Origin: Thalassotalea loyana
GTDB taxonomy: Bacteria; Pseudomonadota; Gammaproteobacteria; Enterobacterales; Alteromonadaceae
Direction: 5' to 3'
Assembly: GCF_030161435.1 (NCBI RefSeq)
Contig: NZ_BSSV01000001.1
Span: 744,001 to 808,000, forward strand
Length of the DNA: 64,000 nucleotides
Shown here: positions 54,553 through 63,820 of the stretch, one piece after another
How the letters are laid out: every line of letters starts with the position of its first letter
Numbering within the stretch: position 1 is the first letter of the stretch
Notes under the pieces: model-generated
Told to the model about the DNA's origin: nothing
The model's input: only the letters and a program-made list of their open reading frames with translations
Databases searched by the model: none
Program-made: the position numbers and the translations under genes

Positions 54553-57420
54553 GTGCCTGAAAATTCTCTACGACCTCTCTCGCTTTTGTTACAAGAAAAA
54601 GCCGACAATTCATGGTTACACTTTAGCTCACGTCTGGCAGAAGATAATGAAATGTTAGTTGAAGCCCCCATCAAGGCTTCCATCTGTCATGGATTCGCAT
54701 TAAGTGACTTTATTTATAATGTCGCAATGCAGATGCCTAATGAGTTTGTCACACTTGTTTCAGAAACCCGATTTTATGAATTGGCGCCTAAGTCTTACGA
54801 GTCTATATTAGAGGCACAAATTCGCGGCTGTGAAAATGAGATGCAGCTACACAGCGTGTTAAGAAAGTTTAGACAACTTGAAATGGTAAGAATTGCCTAT
54901 GCTGACTTAGTGTATAAACAACCATTAAAATTTTGTCTAGCCGCTTTGTCTGCACTGGCTGATAGTTTAATTAGTGGAGCATTATCTTGGCTTAACAGCG
55001 ACTGCCAAGACAAATGGGGCAAACCTGTTAATAGCCAAGGTGTTGAGCAACCTTTGCTTATTTATGCAATGGGAAAGCTTGGCGGGAAAGAACTCAACTT
55101 TAGCTCAGATATCGATTTGATTTTTACTTACCCGGAAGCGGGGGAGACAGTTGGTGCCAGAAAATCGATAGATAACCATCAGTATTTTACGCGTTTGGGG
55201 CAAAAATTGATTACAGCACTCAACCAGCAAACTGCAGATGGTTTTGTTTATCGTGTTGATATGCGCTTGAGACCTTTTGGCGAAAGTGGTCCATTAGTGA
55301 TGAGCTTTAGTGCACTAGAAGACTATTATCAGGAGCAAGGTCGTGATTGGGAGCGCTATGCCATGCTTAAAGCGCGCTTGATTGGTTCAGGCGACTACCA
55401 TGAACAACTTCAAACAATGCTAAAACCTTTCGTATTTCGCCGTTATATCGACTTTAGCGTGATTGAAAGTCTACGAAAAATGAAGATGATGATCGCGCAG
55501 GAAACCCGTCGAAAACGCTTAACTAATAATATCAAGTTAGGTGCCGGGGGCATTCGTGAAATTGAGTTTATCGTCCAGGTTTTCCAGCTGATACGCGGTG
55601 GGAGAAAGGTTGAATTGCAAGAACGGAATTTATTGACTGTTCTCCCAAGACTTGTCGACACAGGTGAGCTTTCCCCACAAAGCGCATCAACCCTTGAGCA
55701 AGCTTATTGCTTCTTACGAAGAGCAGAAAATATTATTCAGGCTCTCAACGATGAACAAACCCAAACATTACCCGATTTAGCGCTCGACCAAGAACGACTG
55801 ATTTCAGCGATGGGGTTTGACAATTGGTCTGTATTTATCGAAACACTCAACCATCATATGGATGCTGTTCACCAGGAATTCAATGCGTTAATCGGTGAGG
55901 AAAGCCCTAAACATAGTGGTGATGATCATCATTGGCAAACGGTTTGGATGTCATTGGAAAGAGAAGAGGACTTAGCGAGTTTAATTTCAGAGCAAGCGCC
56001 GGGGATTGATGTAACTACTGTCGCTCATGTTTTATCTGATTTTAAACAGGAACTTCAAAAGCGAAGTATTGGACCGCGTGGTCGTAATATGTTTGACAAG
56101 CTTATGCCTAGGCTCTTGCTGTTTGTCTGCCGAGAAAATGAAGCAGATGTCATTCTCCATCGTATTTTAATGATCTTCCATCGAATCAGCACGCGGACAG
56201 CATATCTTGAGTTGTTGTATGAAAATGAAGGCGCTTTAAAGCAGCTGATCAAATTATGTTTGGCGAGCGAATGGATTAGTGAATATATAGCCAAGTATCC
56301 AATATTACTCGATGAGCTCATTGATCCTAAATTACTCCATAATCCACCATCATTGAGTAGTTATTTACCCGACTTACAATTGCACTTATTGCGAGTGCCG
56401 GAAGATGATGTTGAAGCACAAATGGATGGTTTACGTCATTTTAAACAATCGCAACAGTTGCGTATTGCTGCAGCTGACGTCAGCGGTGTATTGCCTTTGA
56501 TGAAAGTGAGTGATCATTTAACTGCTTTAGCGTCTGCTATTCTCAGTGAGGTCATTCACCAAGCCTGGGGGCACACGAGCAGACGATTTGGTATTCCTAG
56601 CTCTTTACAAGGCACAGATGACAAAGGGTTTATTGTTATCGGCTACGGTAAAATGGGCGGCATAGAACTTGGCTACAGCTCCGATTTAGATTTAGTATTT
56701 TTACACAATGTTGATGCCAATGAATTAACTAATGGAGAAAAGCAAGTACCCGCCTCTCAGTTTTACATGAAATTAGCGCAACGTATTATGCACATTTTTA
56801 ATACGCGTATGGCAAGCGGTATGCTTTATGAGCTAGATATGAGGCTAAGGCCATCTGGCAATTCAGGCATGCTGGTCGTGCATATGGATAATTTTGCAGA
56901 GTATCAACGTAATGAGGCTTGGACATGGGAGCACCAGGCGTTGGTCAGAGCCCGTGGGATATATGGACAACCCCTATTGATTGATAAGTTTGACCGCATT
57001 CGCCGTGATATCCTAACGCTTAACCGAGAATCAGATAAATTATTGAACGATGTGCAGACAATGCGTGAAAAAATGCGCGCGCATTTAGATGAGTCAGATA
57101 AAGATAAGGTGAGTTTAAAGCACGGTAGAGGTGGGTTAGTTGATATAGAGTTTCTCGCTCAATACCTCGTGTTAAAGCACGCTAAAGAAAATCCTGAAAT
57201 TTGCTTGTTTAGCGACAATACTCGGATTTTTGAAAGTTTAGCAAAGCAAAAACTTATCAGTGAGGAGCAAGCGACGCAATTAGTAAAAACTTATCAGTTG
57301 TTGCGTAACCAAGGACATATTGCAACGTTAAAAAATACTGATAGCATAACCCATGAACAAGAAACCATTGAGATGATGGAATCTTCTTATCTAATGTGTC
57401 TTGAGTTGCTTAAGATATAA
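54553..57420 (+). CDS. glnE: Glutamine synthetase adenylyltransferase/deadenylase GlnE
   Basis: A 955-residue bifunctional enzyme that adenylylates and deadenylylates glutamine synthetase according to nitrogen status. It has two nucleotidyltransferase domains: the N-terminal removase with 'GKLGGKELNFSSDIDLIF' (about 175-195) and the C-terminal transferase with 'GKMGGIELGYSSDLDLVF' (about 700-720), each with the GG..S-DxD motif, separated by the regulatory middle part. Start is GTG 54553. In E. coli it lies beside hldE and ygiF; hldE is also near here. It ends in a hairpin region shared with the convergent TcpQ-like gene. Confidence 0.97.
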   Translation: MPENSLRPLSLLLQEKADNSWLHFSSRLAEDNEMLVEAPIKASICHGFALSDFIYNVAMQMPNEFVTLVSETRFYELAPKSYESILEAQIRGCENEMQLHSVLRKFRQLEMVRIAYADLVYKQPLKFCLAALSALADSLISGALSWLNSDCQDKWGKPVNSQGVEQPLLIYAMGKLGGKELNFSSDIDLIFTYPEAGETVGARKSIDNHQYFTRLGQKLITALNQQTADGFVYRVDMRLRPFGESGPLVMSFSALEDYYQEQGRDWERYAMLKARLIGSGDYHEQLQTMLKPFVFRRYIDFSVIESLRKMKMMIAQETRRKRLTNNIKLGAGGIREIEFIVQVFQLIRGGRKVELQERNLLTVLPRLVDTGELSPQSASTLEQAYCFLRRAENIIQALNDEQTQTLPDLALDQERLISAMGFDNWSVFIETLNHHMDAVHQEFNALIGEESPKHSGDDHHWQTVWMSLEREEDLASLISEQAPGIDVTTVAHVLSDFKQELQKRSIGPRGRNMFDKLMPRLLLFVCRENEADVILHRILMIFHRISTRTAYLELLYENEGALKQLIKLCLASEWISEYIAKYPILLDELIDPKLLHNPPSLSSYLPDLQLHLLRVPEDDVEAQMDGLRHFKQSQQLRIAAADVSGVLPLMKVSDHLTALASAILSEVIHQAWGHTSRRFGIPSSLQGTDDKGFIVIGYGKMGGIELGYSSDLDLVFLHNVDANELTNGEKQVPASQFYMKLAQRIMHIFNTRMASGMLYELDMRLRPSGNSGMLVVHMDNFAEYQRNEAWTWEHQALVRARGIYGQPLLIDKFDRIRRDILTLNRESDKLLNDVQTMREKMRAHLDESDKDKVSLKHGRGGLVDIEFLAQYLVLKHAKENPEICLFSDNTRIFESLAKQKLISEEQATQLVKTYQLLRNQGHIATLKNTDSITHEQETIEMMESSYLMCLELLKI

Positions 57421-57439
57421 ATTGGAATGCGTCACCGGT

Positions 57440-57463
57440 AATGCTGGCGCTTAGCCAGCATTT
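57440..57463. terminator. Hairpin shared by convergent glnE and the TcpQ-like gene
   Basis: Stem ATGCTGGC / GCCAGCAT (57441-57448 and 57454-57461) with a 5-base loop, but with only two or three T's after it. The stop codon of the minus-strand gene is inside the hairpin. Confidence 0.5.
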
Positions 57464-58149
57464 GATGAGTCAAGTAACATGCAGTTTTGAGAAAGGTAAG
57501 CACTTTCGCCACTTATCAATGTGATGTTACGGTGCTCGTGGCAGAAAAATACATCGATGCCATTCTCAAAATGTCCTTCAACAGCTTTACCAATTTGGTA
57601 GGCCGTTCGGACGATGTTTCGATCGATACGAAACGGGTCCTTCACAATGAAATCTTTGTCAAGCCACCACACGATTTCTAGGCCTTGTTGCTGTGCGTAT
57701 TGATCGAGCTTCTGATATAGGGTTTCACCGGTTCTAAAAGGACGGTTTTCTTTATCGCCACGCCAGTTTTTCCGGTATGGACGTGTGATCATTTTACGCG
57801 CTTCTAAAATATCTTCTAGGCTGCCATCTGGCTCTTGTAAATAAACGATATTTTTACGAATAACAGGTCCTTTTCCGTCAAGGCCTGGACGAATACTTGC
57901 GTAGAAATTCGAAAGACCTTCAGCAGCTTTGTTACTTGAACTTCTTTCTGATCTAGACTCGGGTTCCGGTTTAACTGTCGGTGCTGTGTCAGTTTTGAAA
58001 GACTCTTCTGCCGTTTCTTCCACTGATGTTTCAGCGCCGTCCGTAAAGTCGTTAGCAAATTCGGATATCATCTCCATGTTTGCCAAGAGCACATAAGCAA
58101 TAACGGCTAAGATAGCGCCAAAAATTAAGTTTCGAATCCAAAAAGTCAT
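57451..58149 (-). CDS. TcpQ-domain membrane-anchored protein
   Basis: A 232-residue protein with one N-terminal membrane span (about 7-24), an acidic, low-complexity linker (about 35-85) and a C-terminal domain resembling the toxin-coregulated pilus biosynthesis Q (TcpQ) domain: 'TGETLYQKLDQYAQQQGLEI' and 'VWWLDKDFIVKDPFRI' match its pattern of a short helix and aromatic strands. No pilus genes are near. It lies 42 bases downstream of lpxL on the same strand, so an envelope role fits. Similarity was judged by eye. Confidence 0.7.
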   Translation of the reverse strand: MTFWIRNLIFGAILAVIAYVLLANMEMISEFANDFTDGAETSVEETAEESFKTDTAPTVKPEPESRSERSSSNKAAEGLSNFYASIRPGLDGKGPVIRKNIVYLQEPDGSLEDILEARKMITRPYRKNWRGDKENRPFRTGETLYQKLDQYAQQQGLEIVWWLDKDFIVKDPFRIDRNIVRTAYQIGKAVEGHFENGIDVFFCHEHRNITLISGESAYLSQNCMLLDSSNAG

Positions 58150-58191
58150 AAAAATGATTACAGCTAGTTATTTTTACACTACTTTACTCAA

Positions 58192-59136
58192 TTATGATTT
58201 CTTATACAACGAAGGATCATCAGGGTTTGGTCGGGTTTTAAATCGACGATGAAGCCACATGTATTGTTCAGGTGCTCGCATAATGGCTTTTTCAAGCTCT
58301 TGGTTCACGCGAGTAACGTCTGCAACATCATCTTTACTTGGAAAGCCTTCAAGCGGCGGCGTAACTTCTATCGTATAGCCTGAGCCATCGTCATTTCTTG
58401 TTGGAATCACCATCATTGTTTTTACATTCTTTTGGCGAGCAAAGATTAATGTACCTGTGGTTGTTGCGGTTTCATCAACTGCAAAAAAAGGCACAAATTC
58501 ACTTTTATTACGACCGTAATCTTGATCAGGCAAGTAGATGCAGCTTTCTTTTTCACGCAGTGCTTTTATCAAGCCTTTGACGTCTCGCTTGCCGAGCATA
58601 TATTTGTTAGAACGCCCTCGTCCTCTAAACTGAAAATATTCCATCAATTCATTGTTGTGTGGACGGTAAAATACAACCGTAGGGTGTTGTGTGCCCATCG
58701 CACGGCAATTAATTTCAGCGCTTAAGTAGTGCATAGCAAGCAACAAGACACCATGACCTTCTGCTTTAGCTTTTTCAATGTGTTCTAGGCCTTTAACTGT
58801 GACTTTTCTCTCCACCCGCCAATTTGGCCACCACCAGCCCATGCCAGTTTCGAATAACGCAATCCCTGTATTCTCAAAGTTAGCTTTTAACATACGTTGG
58901 CGTTCTTGTTCGGACATGTCTGGAAAGCACAGCTTCAAGTTGGTTTCAGCAACGCGTTGACGGCTTGAGCCTAGTTTCATTAATAATCGACCAACACCTC
59001 TGCCAAGGGCAAGCTGAAATTTGTATGGCAGCCACGAAATGGTGTAGAGAATGAGCACGCCAAGCCAGGTTAACCAATATTTTGGTAATAAAAACGACAA
59101 TTTAAAATTAGGTTGTAATACTTTATTGCTACTCAC
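58192..59136 (-). CDS. lpxL: Lipid A lauroyl-type acyltransferase LpxL (HtrB)
   Basis: A 314-residue inner-membrane acyltransferase of the LpxL/HtrB family, which adds a secondary acyl chain to Kdo2-lipid IVA. Single N-terminal span (about 15-35). The catalytic motif HX4E reads 'AMHYLSAEI', and further family motifs are 'VVFYRPHNN' and 'YLPDQDYG'. The C terminus 'QYMWLHRRFKTRP' is also conserved. The acyl-chain choice (lauroyl or palmitoleoyl, as in LpxP) cannot be read from sequence. Divergent from hldE, with 66 bases between. Confidence 0.92.
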   Translation of the reverse strand: MSSNKVLQPNFKLSFLLPKYWLTWLGVLILYTISWLPYKFQLALGRGVGRLLMKLGSSRQRVAETNLKLCFPDMSEQERQRMLKANFENTGIALFETGMGWWWPNWRVERKVTVKGLEHIEKAKAEGHGVLLLAMHYLSAEINCRAMGTQHPTVVFYRPHNNELMEYFQFRGRGRSNKYMLGKRDVKGLIKALREKESCIYLPDQDYGRNKSEFVPFFAVDETATTTGTLIFARQKNVKTMMVIPTRNDDGSGYTIEVTPPLEGFPSKDDVADVTRVNQELEKAIMRAPEQYMWLHRRFKTRPNPDDPSLYKKS

Positions 59137-59202
59137 GTTAGCTCAACTCATTGAATTTGATGTGATACACTACCGGGTATTATATCTGTTATGGAACCTA
59201 GG

Positions 59203-60630
59203 ATGAAAGTAGATATTCCTGCATTTAGCCAAGCAAAAGTGTTAGTCGTTGGCGATATTATGTTAGATCGATACTGGCAAGGGCCTACAGGCCGTATTTC
59301 TCCGGAAGCACCTGTGCCTGTGGTAAAAATTAATCAACACGATGATAGACCTGGTGGCGCAGCTAACGTTGCATTAAATATTGCTTCACTTGGTGGGCAA
59401 GTCAGCCTTGTTGGAATGACGGGTGAGGACGAGGCAAATAATGCACTTGAACAACAGCTTAGTGGTTTAGCGATTAACTGTCACTTTATCAAACAATCAG
59501 AAGCTCCAACCATTACAAAGCTGCGTGTAATGAGCCGCAACCAACAGCTTATTCGTTTAGATTTCGAAGATTCTTTTGCGGAAATCGATAAATCAGCGCT
59601 AGAAGACAAAGTCACTGAGTTAGTGAGTAGTCACGACGTGCTATTGGTGTCAGATTACAACAAAGGTACTTTATCTGACGTTGAAAAGCTTATCGATATA
59701 GCGAAAAAAGCAAACGTGAAAGTGCTCGTCGATCCGAAGGGAAGTGAATTTACCCGATATCAGCATGCCAGCATTTTAACGCCAAACATGTCTGAGTTTG
59801 AGCAAGTAGTAGGCCCATGCAATAGCGAAAATATGCTCGTAGAAAAAGGTCAAGCGTTACTTGAATCATTAGACTTAGAAGCACTACTTGTTACTCGCAG
59901 TGAAAACGGTATGACATTGCTTCGCAAGAATATGGATGAATTTCATCTACCAACCCAAGCGAAGGAAGTTTACGACGTCACGGGGGCTGGAGATACGGTG
60001 ATCGCTACGTTAGCACTAGCAATAGCTGCGGAGGCCGAATATACCCAAGCATCTGCATTAGCAAATATTGCCGCGGGAATTGTGGTTGGTAAGCTTGGGA
60101 CATCAACAGTCAGTGAAGCAGAACTGCTTAATGAACTAAGTATGGGTCAGGAAAGTGGTTTAGGCGTGGTGAGTGCTGAGCAATTGAGCATTGCAAAGAA
60201 CATTGCCAAGGCGCGTGGCGAAACGATAGTGATGACGAATGGTTGTTTTGATATCTTGCACGCAGGACATGTTTCCTATTTAGAAAATGCTAAAAAGCTG
60301 GGCGACAGATTGATCGTTGCTGTCAATAGCGATGATTCGGTCAAGCGTTTGAAAGGTGACGGTCGACCGGTCAATCCACTTGAACGCCGAATGGCTGTGC
60401 TTGCGGGTTTAGCAGCCGTAGATTGGGTTGTCGATTTTTCTAATGATACGCCTCAAGAGTTAATTGCTAATATCTTGCCGGATATTCTTGTAAAAGGTGG
60501 AGATTATAAAGTAGAAGAAATCGCTGGAGGCCAAGAGGTTATTGCCGCAGGTGGTGAAGTTAAAGTACTTAACTTCGAAGAAGGTATTTCAACTACCGAG
60601 ATAATTAATACCATTAGACTAGAAGATTAA
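59203..60630 (+). CDS. hldE: Bifunctional heptose kinase/adenylyltransferase HldE
   Basis: A 475-residue fusion enzyme for ADP-heptose synthesis, needed for the LPS inner core. The N-terminal ribokinase-like kinase (about 1-318) has '[21 protein letters not shown]'-type start, '[14 protein letters not shown]' and the catalytic '[16 protein letters not shown]'; the C-terminal adenylyltransferase (about 340-475) has '[15 protein letters not shown]' (HxGH) and 'GISTTEII'. Start: ATG 59203 (GGAA upstream, 'MKVDIPAF' as in E. coli) instead of ATG 59191 without SD. A strong terminator follows. Confidence 0.97.
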   Translation: MKVDIPAFSQAKVLVVGDIMLDRYWQGPTGRISPEAPVPVVKINQHDDRPGGAANVALNIASLGGQVSLVGMTGEDEANNALEQQLSGLAINCHFIKQSEAPTITKLRVMSRNQQLIRLDFEDSFAEIDKSALEDKVTELVSSHDVLLVSDYNKGTLSDVEKLIDIAKKANVKVLVDPKGSEFTRYQHASILTPNMSEFEQVVGPCNSENMLVEKGQALLESLDLEALLVTRSENGMTLLRKNMDEFHLPTQAKEVYDVTGAGDTVIATLALAIAAEAEYTQASALANIAAGIVVGKLGTSTVSEAELLNELSMGQESGLGVVSAEQLSIAKNIAKARGETIVMTNGCFDILHAGHVSYLENAKKLGDRLIVAVNSDDSVKRLKGDGRPVNPLERRMAVLAGLAAVDWVVDFSNDTPQELIANILPDILVKGGDYKVEEIAGGQEVIAAGGEVKVLNFEEGISTTEIINTIRLED

Positions 60631-60651
60631 TTAGACGTTGTATTTGTTAAT

Positions 60652-60677
60652 AAAAAGCCAGCATATGCTGGCTTTTT
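60652..60677. terminator. Bidirectional terminator between hldE and the winged-helix regulator
   Basis: Perfect 26-base palindrome, arms AAAAAGCCAGCAT / ATGCTGGCTTTTT, with T-runs on both strands. It lies 21 bases after hldE and 2 bases after the stop of the minus-strand gene. Confidence 0.93.
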
Positions 60678-60679
60678 AT

Positions 60680-62776
60680 TTATTGGGTAATAACATCGCC
60701 TAACCATATATAGGTTTCACTGCGTTCTATTTTATCAACGACCAATAAGTGTTCATTGCGAGAAATCGAAAAATAATTAGCAACAATGTTCGACAAGTCA
60801 TACAAATCGACAACGGCAAATGATGATAATGCAATTTTCTCTATCGCTCTGTTACGTTGAACATATAGGTTTTGATTTCTTATTTGCCAATGAGCCCATA
60901 AATTGAGTGGGAAGTTTGCATCGACTTTTTGTTCGACGTTTCGAGCCTGATCGAGTAGATAGAGACCATCAATATGGAACTTGGTAAAGTAAATATGATT
61001 ATTTACCTTGTCATATTGGCTTGAATAGCCGCCACTTTTTGTTAATTGTTTCGCGGGCAAGCCATCTGTGTTTCCTTGCCACAATTGCCAATCGCCGGAT
61101 TTTTTTGAGCTAAAAACAAACTCACTATTGGCCGTGTATTGAACATGGTGAATTTGATCATGTTCAGTATGAAGTTGTTGCCAGTGTTTTTGCTGCAACG
61201 ACTTAATAAATAACTTGCCGTTAACGCTGGCTAGTATTGCTGAGTCATCAGGTGCCCAGACAAAATTTGTGTAAAACTCGATCGGTTCAGGGACACCTAA
61301 GTCAAACAGTTGACCCTGATTGTTTTTTATAAATAAAGACTCATTCTGGTGTTTTTTTGCTAGGAATAAAATGCTCGAGCTGGTATTGGCAAATACCGGT
61401 TTATAATTCATTGCATCTGATTCTGTAACTGCTGTTGGCAATGCTAACGTTTGCAGCGTTAAGTCATACTGGTGAAGATTCACTTGATACTGGTTTTCTA
61501 CAAACGCAAATTGGTTGTCGTGAGCTACTGAGGAAAGTTGGGTTATATTGCCGTCATCACTAATGACGCGCTTTTGTTTTTTGGTTAGGTCGTAAAGATT
61601 AACGCCACTATCATCTGAAATCATTAGCTGATCTGTGTCAAGCCAACTGATCCCTGAAGGTGATTGAAATTTGTCGAATTCTGTTTTTCTATTGTCAGCC
61701 AAATCAATCACTTTTAATAATGAGCTACCATCGACCAAATGCTCCATAACTGCCAACTGGTTGTTGTGAACATTATAGTTAAATAAATAGTCACCATAAC
61801 TTTGTTTGTTATGACTTTCTTGAGTTACTGGGTTGGTTTGCCCAGTTTCAAGTGAATAACTGTAGATTGTGTAGGGTTGATCCTGTTCTTCTCTAAAGTT
61901 GAAAAACAACGCTTCAGTACTAGGGGAGTAGTCCAGTTTGGTGAGGGCGTGGGCTGAGCAGGCTTTTATGACATCTGTCTTATTTCCCGTTAATGCAATT
62001 TTTACAATGTCACACTTACGCTCTGATAAATTGTTAAATCTCGTCGCGTAAACAGCGTTGTTCGCGATGATTGCATCCATGTAGTAGAAACGGTCATCGG
62101 TTAACGCTTTCGCTGGACTATTATCTATGTGTCCCAAATACACTTGCGAATTATCGGCATTCGGCGTTTTGTGCAAAAAAACAAAGCGTCCATTCTTTGA
62201 TGAAAGCTTTGGCGCATATGATGCACCATCAAGTTTGATTATAGGTTGTTCTTGTTTAGCTAGGGTTGTAATGGCCTCTTTGCTACTTTCTTGATGCCAC
62301 GATAAAAGCGCGGCGCATATAGCGAGTATCGATATGGATGTTAGTGCCCAAAGCCAAATCTTTCGATTAGAACGCTTTTTTACTTGGTAGTTTGGTGTTT
62401 GCTTGTGCGATGTAGATCTTTTATTTTGTGCTGGCGTTTGTGTAGAGGTAGAGTGGAAGCTCAGGCTTATTTTTTCTTGAGGCTTTTCTAACAATCGATA
62501 CTGCTTGTAACCTATACATTCAAGTAACTTAGGTTCCTTGGGGTTTTCTTCTAGTAAGAAATGCAGCTTGGCGATATCAGCGATTAACGCTGCAGGTGCT
62601 TTTTTTTGATGATAAAAAGTTAAACTGATATCACTTACATCAATGACTTGTTGTGGGTGTTCACAAAAAAAGACTAATAAATTAAAAACTTGAGGCTCTA
62701 CAGGCAATAAATGATCGGCTTTGGTTACCAGTCGATTAACGGTATCAATTTCAAAACCAGCTAATTGATATCTCAT
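60680..62776 (-). CDS. Diverged winged-helix/propeller membrane regulator
   Basis: A 698-residue protein with the same plan as the one at 12196-14274: N-terminal winged-helix-like region (about 5-96; 'EPQVFNLLVFFCEHPQQVI' and 'ECIGYKQYRLLEK' resemble the OmpR-type fold), a basic Lys/Gln-rich linker (about 97-138), one membrane span (about 140-159) and a periplasmic PD40/TolB-like propeller ('GISWLDTDQLMISDD', 'NFVWAPDDSAILASV'). The recognition helix region ('ALIADIAKLHFLL') lacks the usual LRxxL basic pattern, so DNA binding may be altered or lost. Divergent from rpsP. Targets unknown. Confidence 0.75.
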   Translation of the reverse strand: MRYQLAGFEIDTVNRLVTKADHLLPVEPQVFNLLVFFCEHPQQVIDVSDISLTFYHQKKAPAALIADIAKLHFLLEENPKEPKLLECIGYKQYRLLEKPQEKISLSFHSTSTQTPAQNKRSTSHKQTPNYQVKKRSNRKIWLWALTSISILAICAALLSWHQESSKEAITTLAKQEQPIIKLDGASYAPKLSSKNGRFVFLHKTPNADNSQVYLGHIDNSPAKALTDDRFYYMDAIIANNAVYATRFNNLSERKCDIVKIALTGNKTDVIKACSAHALTKLDYSPSTEALFFNFREEQDQPYTIYSYSLETGQTNPVTQESHNKQSYGDYLFNYNVHNNQLAVMEHLVDGSSLLKVIDLADNRKTEFDKFQSPSGISWLDTDQLMISDDSGVNLYDLTKKQKRVISDDGNITQLSSVAHDNQFAFVENQYQVNLHQYDLTLQTLALPTAVTESDAMNYKPVFANTSSSILFLAKKHQNESLFIKNNQGQLFDLGVPEPIEFYTNFVWAPDDSAILASVNGKLFIKSLQQKHWQQLHTEHDQIHHVQYTANSEFVFSSKKSGDWQLWQGNTDGLPAKQLTKSGGYSSQYDKVNNHIYFTKFHIDGLYLLDQARNVEQKVDANFPLNLWAHWQIRNQNLYVQRNRAIEKIALSSFAVVDLYDLSNIVANYFSISRNEHLLVVDKIERSETYIWLGDVITQ

Positions 62777-62886
62777 TGTATCTGCCTTCCTTGCTTTATA
62801 TTCAACCTAGTGAATTGCCGGAACTACCCTGATCCAACACATACGTAATCGTAATATTGCTATTTAATATGAATTAATTATGTAGA

Positions 62887-62904
62887 GCAAGTGGTTTAAC
62901 TTGC
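62887..62904. promoter_or_regulatory. Inverted repeat overlapping the rpsP -35 region
   Basis: GCAAGT-GGTTTA-ACTTGC, a perfect 6-bp inverted repeat with a 6-base centre (AGAGCAAGT / ACTTGCTTT if one mismatch is allowed). It overlaps the candidate -35 at 62901 and lies between rpsP and the divergent regulator gene. Possible operator or chance. Confidence 0.35.
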
Positions 62905-62928
62905 TTTATTGCTAAAAAAGCGTAGAAT
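62901..62928 (+). promoter_or_regulatory. Candidate promoter of the rpsP operon
   Basis: TTGCTT (62901-62906; 3 of 6), 16-base spacer, TAGAAT (62923-62928; 5 of 6), about 77 bases upstream of rpsP. The GC-containing run after the -10 (ACGCGAGC) is similar to discriminators of ribosomal promoters. Confidence 0.5.
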
Positions 62929-62940
62929 ACGCGAGCTTTT

Positions 62941-62958
62941 CTATCACCTTAGTGATAG
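62941..62958 (+). promoter_or_regulatory. rpsP leader hairpin
   Basis: CTATCAC / GTGATAG (62941-62947 and 62952-62958) with a CTTA loop, located in the predicted 5' leader between promoter and rpsP. No long T-run follows. It might be a ribosomal-protein autoregulation element or only an mRNA-stability stem. Confidence 0.35.
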
Positions 62959-63004
62959 GAATGTCTGGATATTCGTTTTAACATTTTAAATTATAGAGGG
63001 CGAT

Positions 63005-63253
63005 ATGGTTACCATTCGTTTAGCTCGTGGTGGCGCTAAGAAGCGTCCATTCTATCAGGTAGTTGTTGCAGACAGCCGTAACTCTCGCGATGGTCGTTTC
63101 ATCGAGAAAGTAGGTTTCTTCAACCCAACAGCACAAGGTCAAGCTGAGAAATTACGTTTAGACCTAGACCGCATCAACCACTGGGTTGGTCAAGGCGCTG
63201 GTGTATCTGATCGAGTGGCTAAGTTAGTTAAAGACGCACAAGCTGCTGCTTAA
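63005..63253 (+). CDS. rpsP: 30S ribosomal protein S16
   Basis: S16 of 82 residues, with the family sequence '[20 protein letters not shown]' and '[19 protein letters not shown]'. It binds 16S rRNA at an early stage of 30S assembly. First gene of rpsP-rimM-trmD(-rplS), as in E. coli. An AGAGGGCGAT SD region precedes the ATG at 63005. Confidence 0.98.
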   Translation: MVTIRLARGGAKKRPFYQVVVADSRNSRDGRFIEKVGFFNPTAQGQAEKLRLDLDRINHWVGQGAGVSDRVAKLVKDAQAAA

Positions 63254-63286
63254 TAACTTGCACTATCAGATTAGGAGTTTTTAGTT

Positions 63287-63817
63287 TTGAATGATGTAAA
63301 TAACTTAATCACGTTGGGTAAAGTAGGCTCTGTTTACGGTATCAAAGGTTGGTTAAAAATTCATTCGTTTACCGAGAACGCCGAAGATATATTTGACTAT
63401 TCACCTTGGTCATTAAAATTAGGTGGTAAAACACAATCAGTTACGGTTACCGATTGGCGTAAGCACAATAATGGTTTAATCGCAAAATTTGACGGAATTG
63501 ATGACAGAGACATTGCTCAAGGCGTTGTTAGTCATGAAATCACGGTTGATGAAAGCGTGTTGCCAGAATTACCTGAAGGTGATTTTTATTGGCGTGACCT
63601 TATTGGCATGGCGGTTGTTACGGAGCAAGGCTATAACCTTGGTGAAGTAACAGACATCATGGAAACTGGCGCTAACGACGTATTGGTTGTTAAAGCAAAT
63701 CGTAATGACGGCTTTGGTAAAAAAGAGCGATTAATTCCGTATCTTTTTGAACAAGTGGTTAAAACGGTTGATGCGACAAATAAACAAATTACAGTTGACT
63801 GGGACCCAGGTTTTTAA
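63287..63817 (+). CDS. rimM: Ribosome maturation factor RimM
   Basis: A 176-residue 16S rRNA processing factor that binds S19 and aids 30S head maturation. N-terminal beta-barrel: 'LGKVGSVYGIKGWLKIHSFT'; C-terminal PRC domain: 'DLIGMAVVTEQGYNLGEVTD' and 'GANDVLVVKANRNDGFGKKE'. It starts with TTG 63287, preceded by AGGAG with about 10-base spacing. 33 bases after rpsP, 3 before trmD. Confidence 0.97.
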   Translation: MNDVNNLITLGKVGSVYGIKGWLKIHSFTENAEDIFDYSPWSLKLGGKTQSVTVTDWRKHNNGLIAKFDGIDDRDIAQGVVSHEITVDESVLPELPEGDFYWRDLIGMAVVTEQGYNLGEVTDIMETGANDVLVVKANRNDGFGKKERLIPYLFEQVVKTVDATNKQITVDWDPGF

Positions 63818-63820
63818 ACT

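Noticed and set aside
54432-54683. 83-residue minus-strand frame over the glnE start
   Set aside because: Antisense to the glnE N terminus, no recognisable features.
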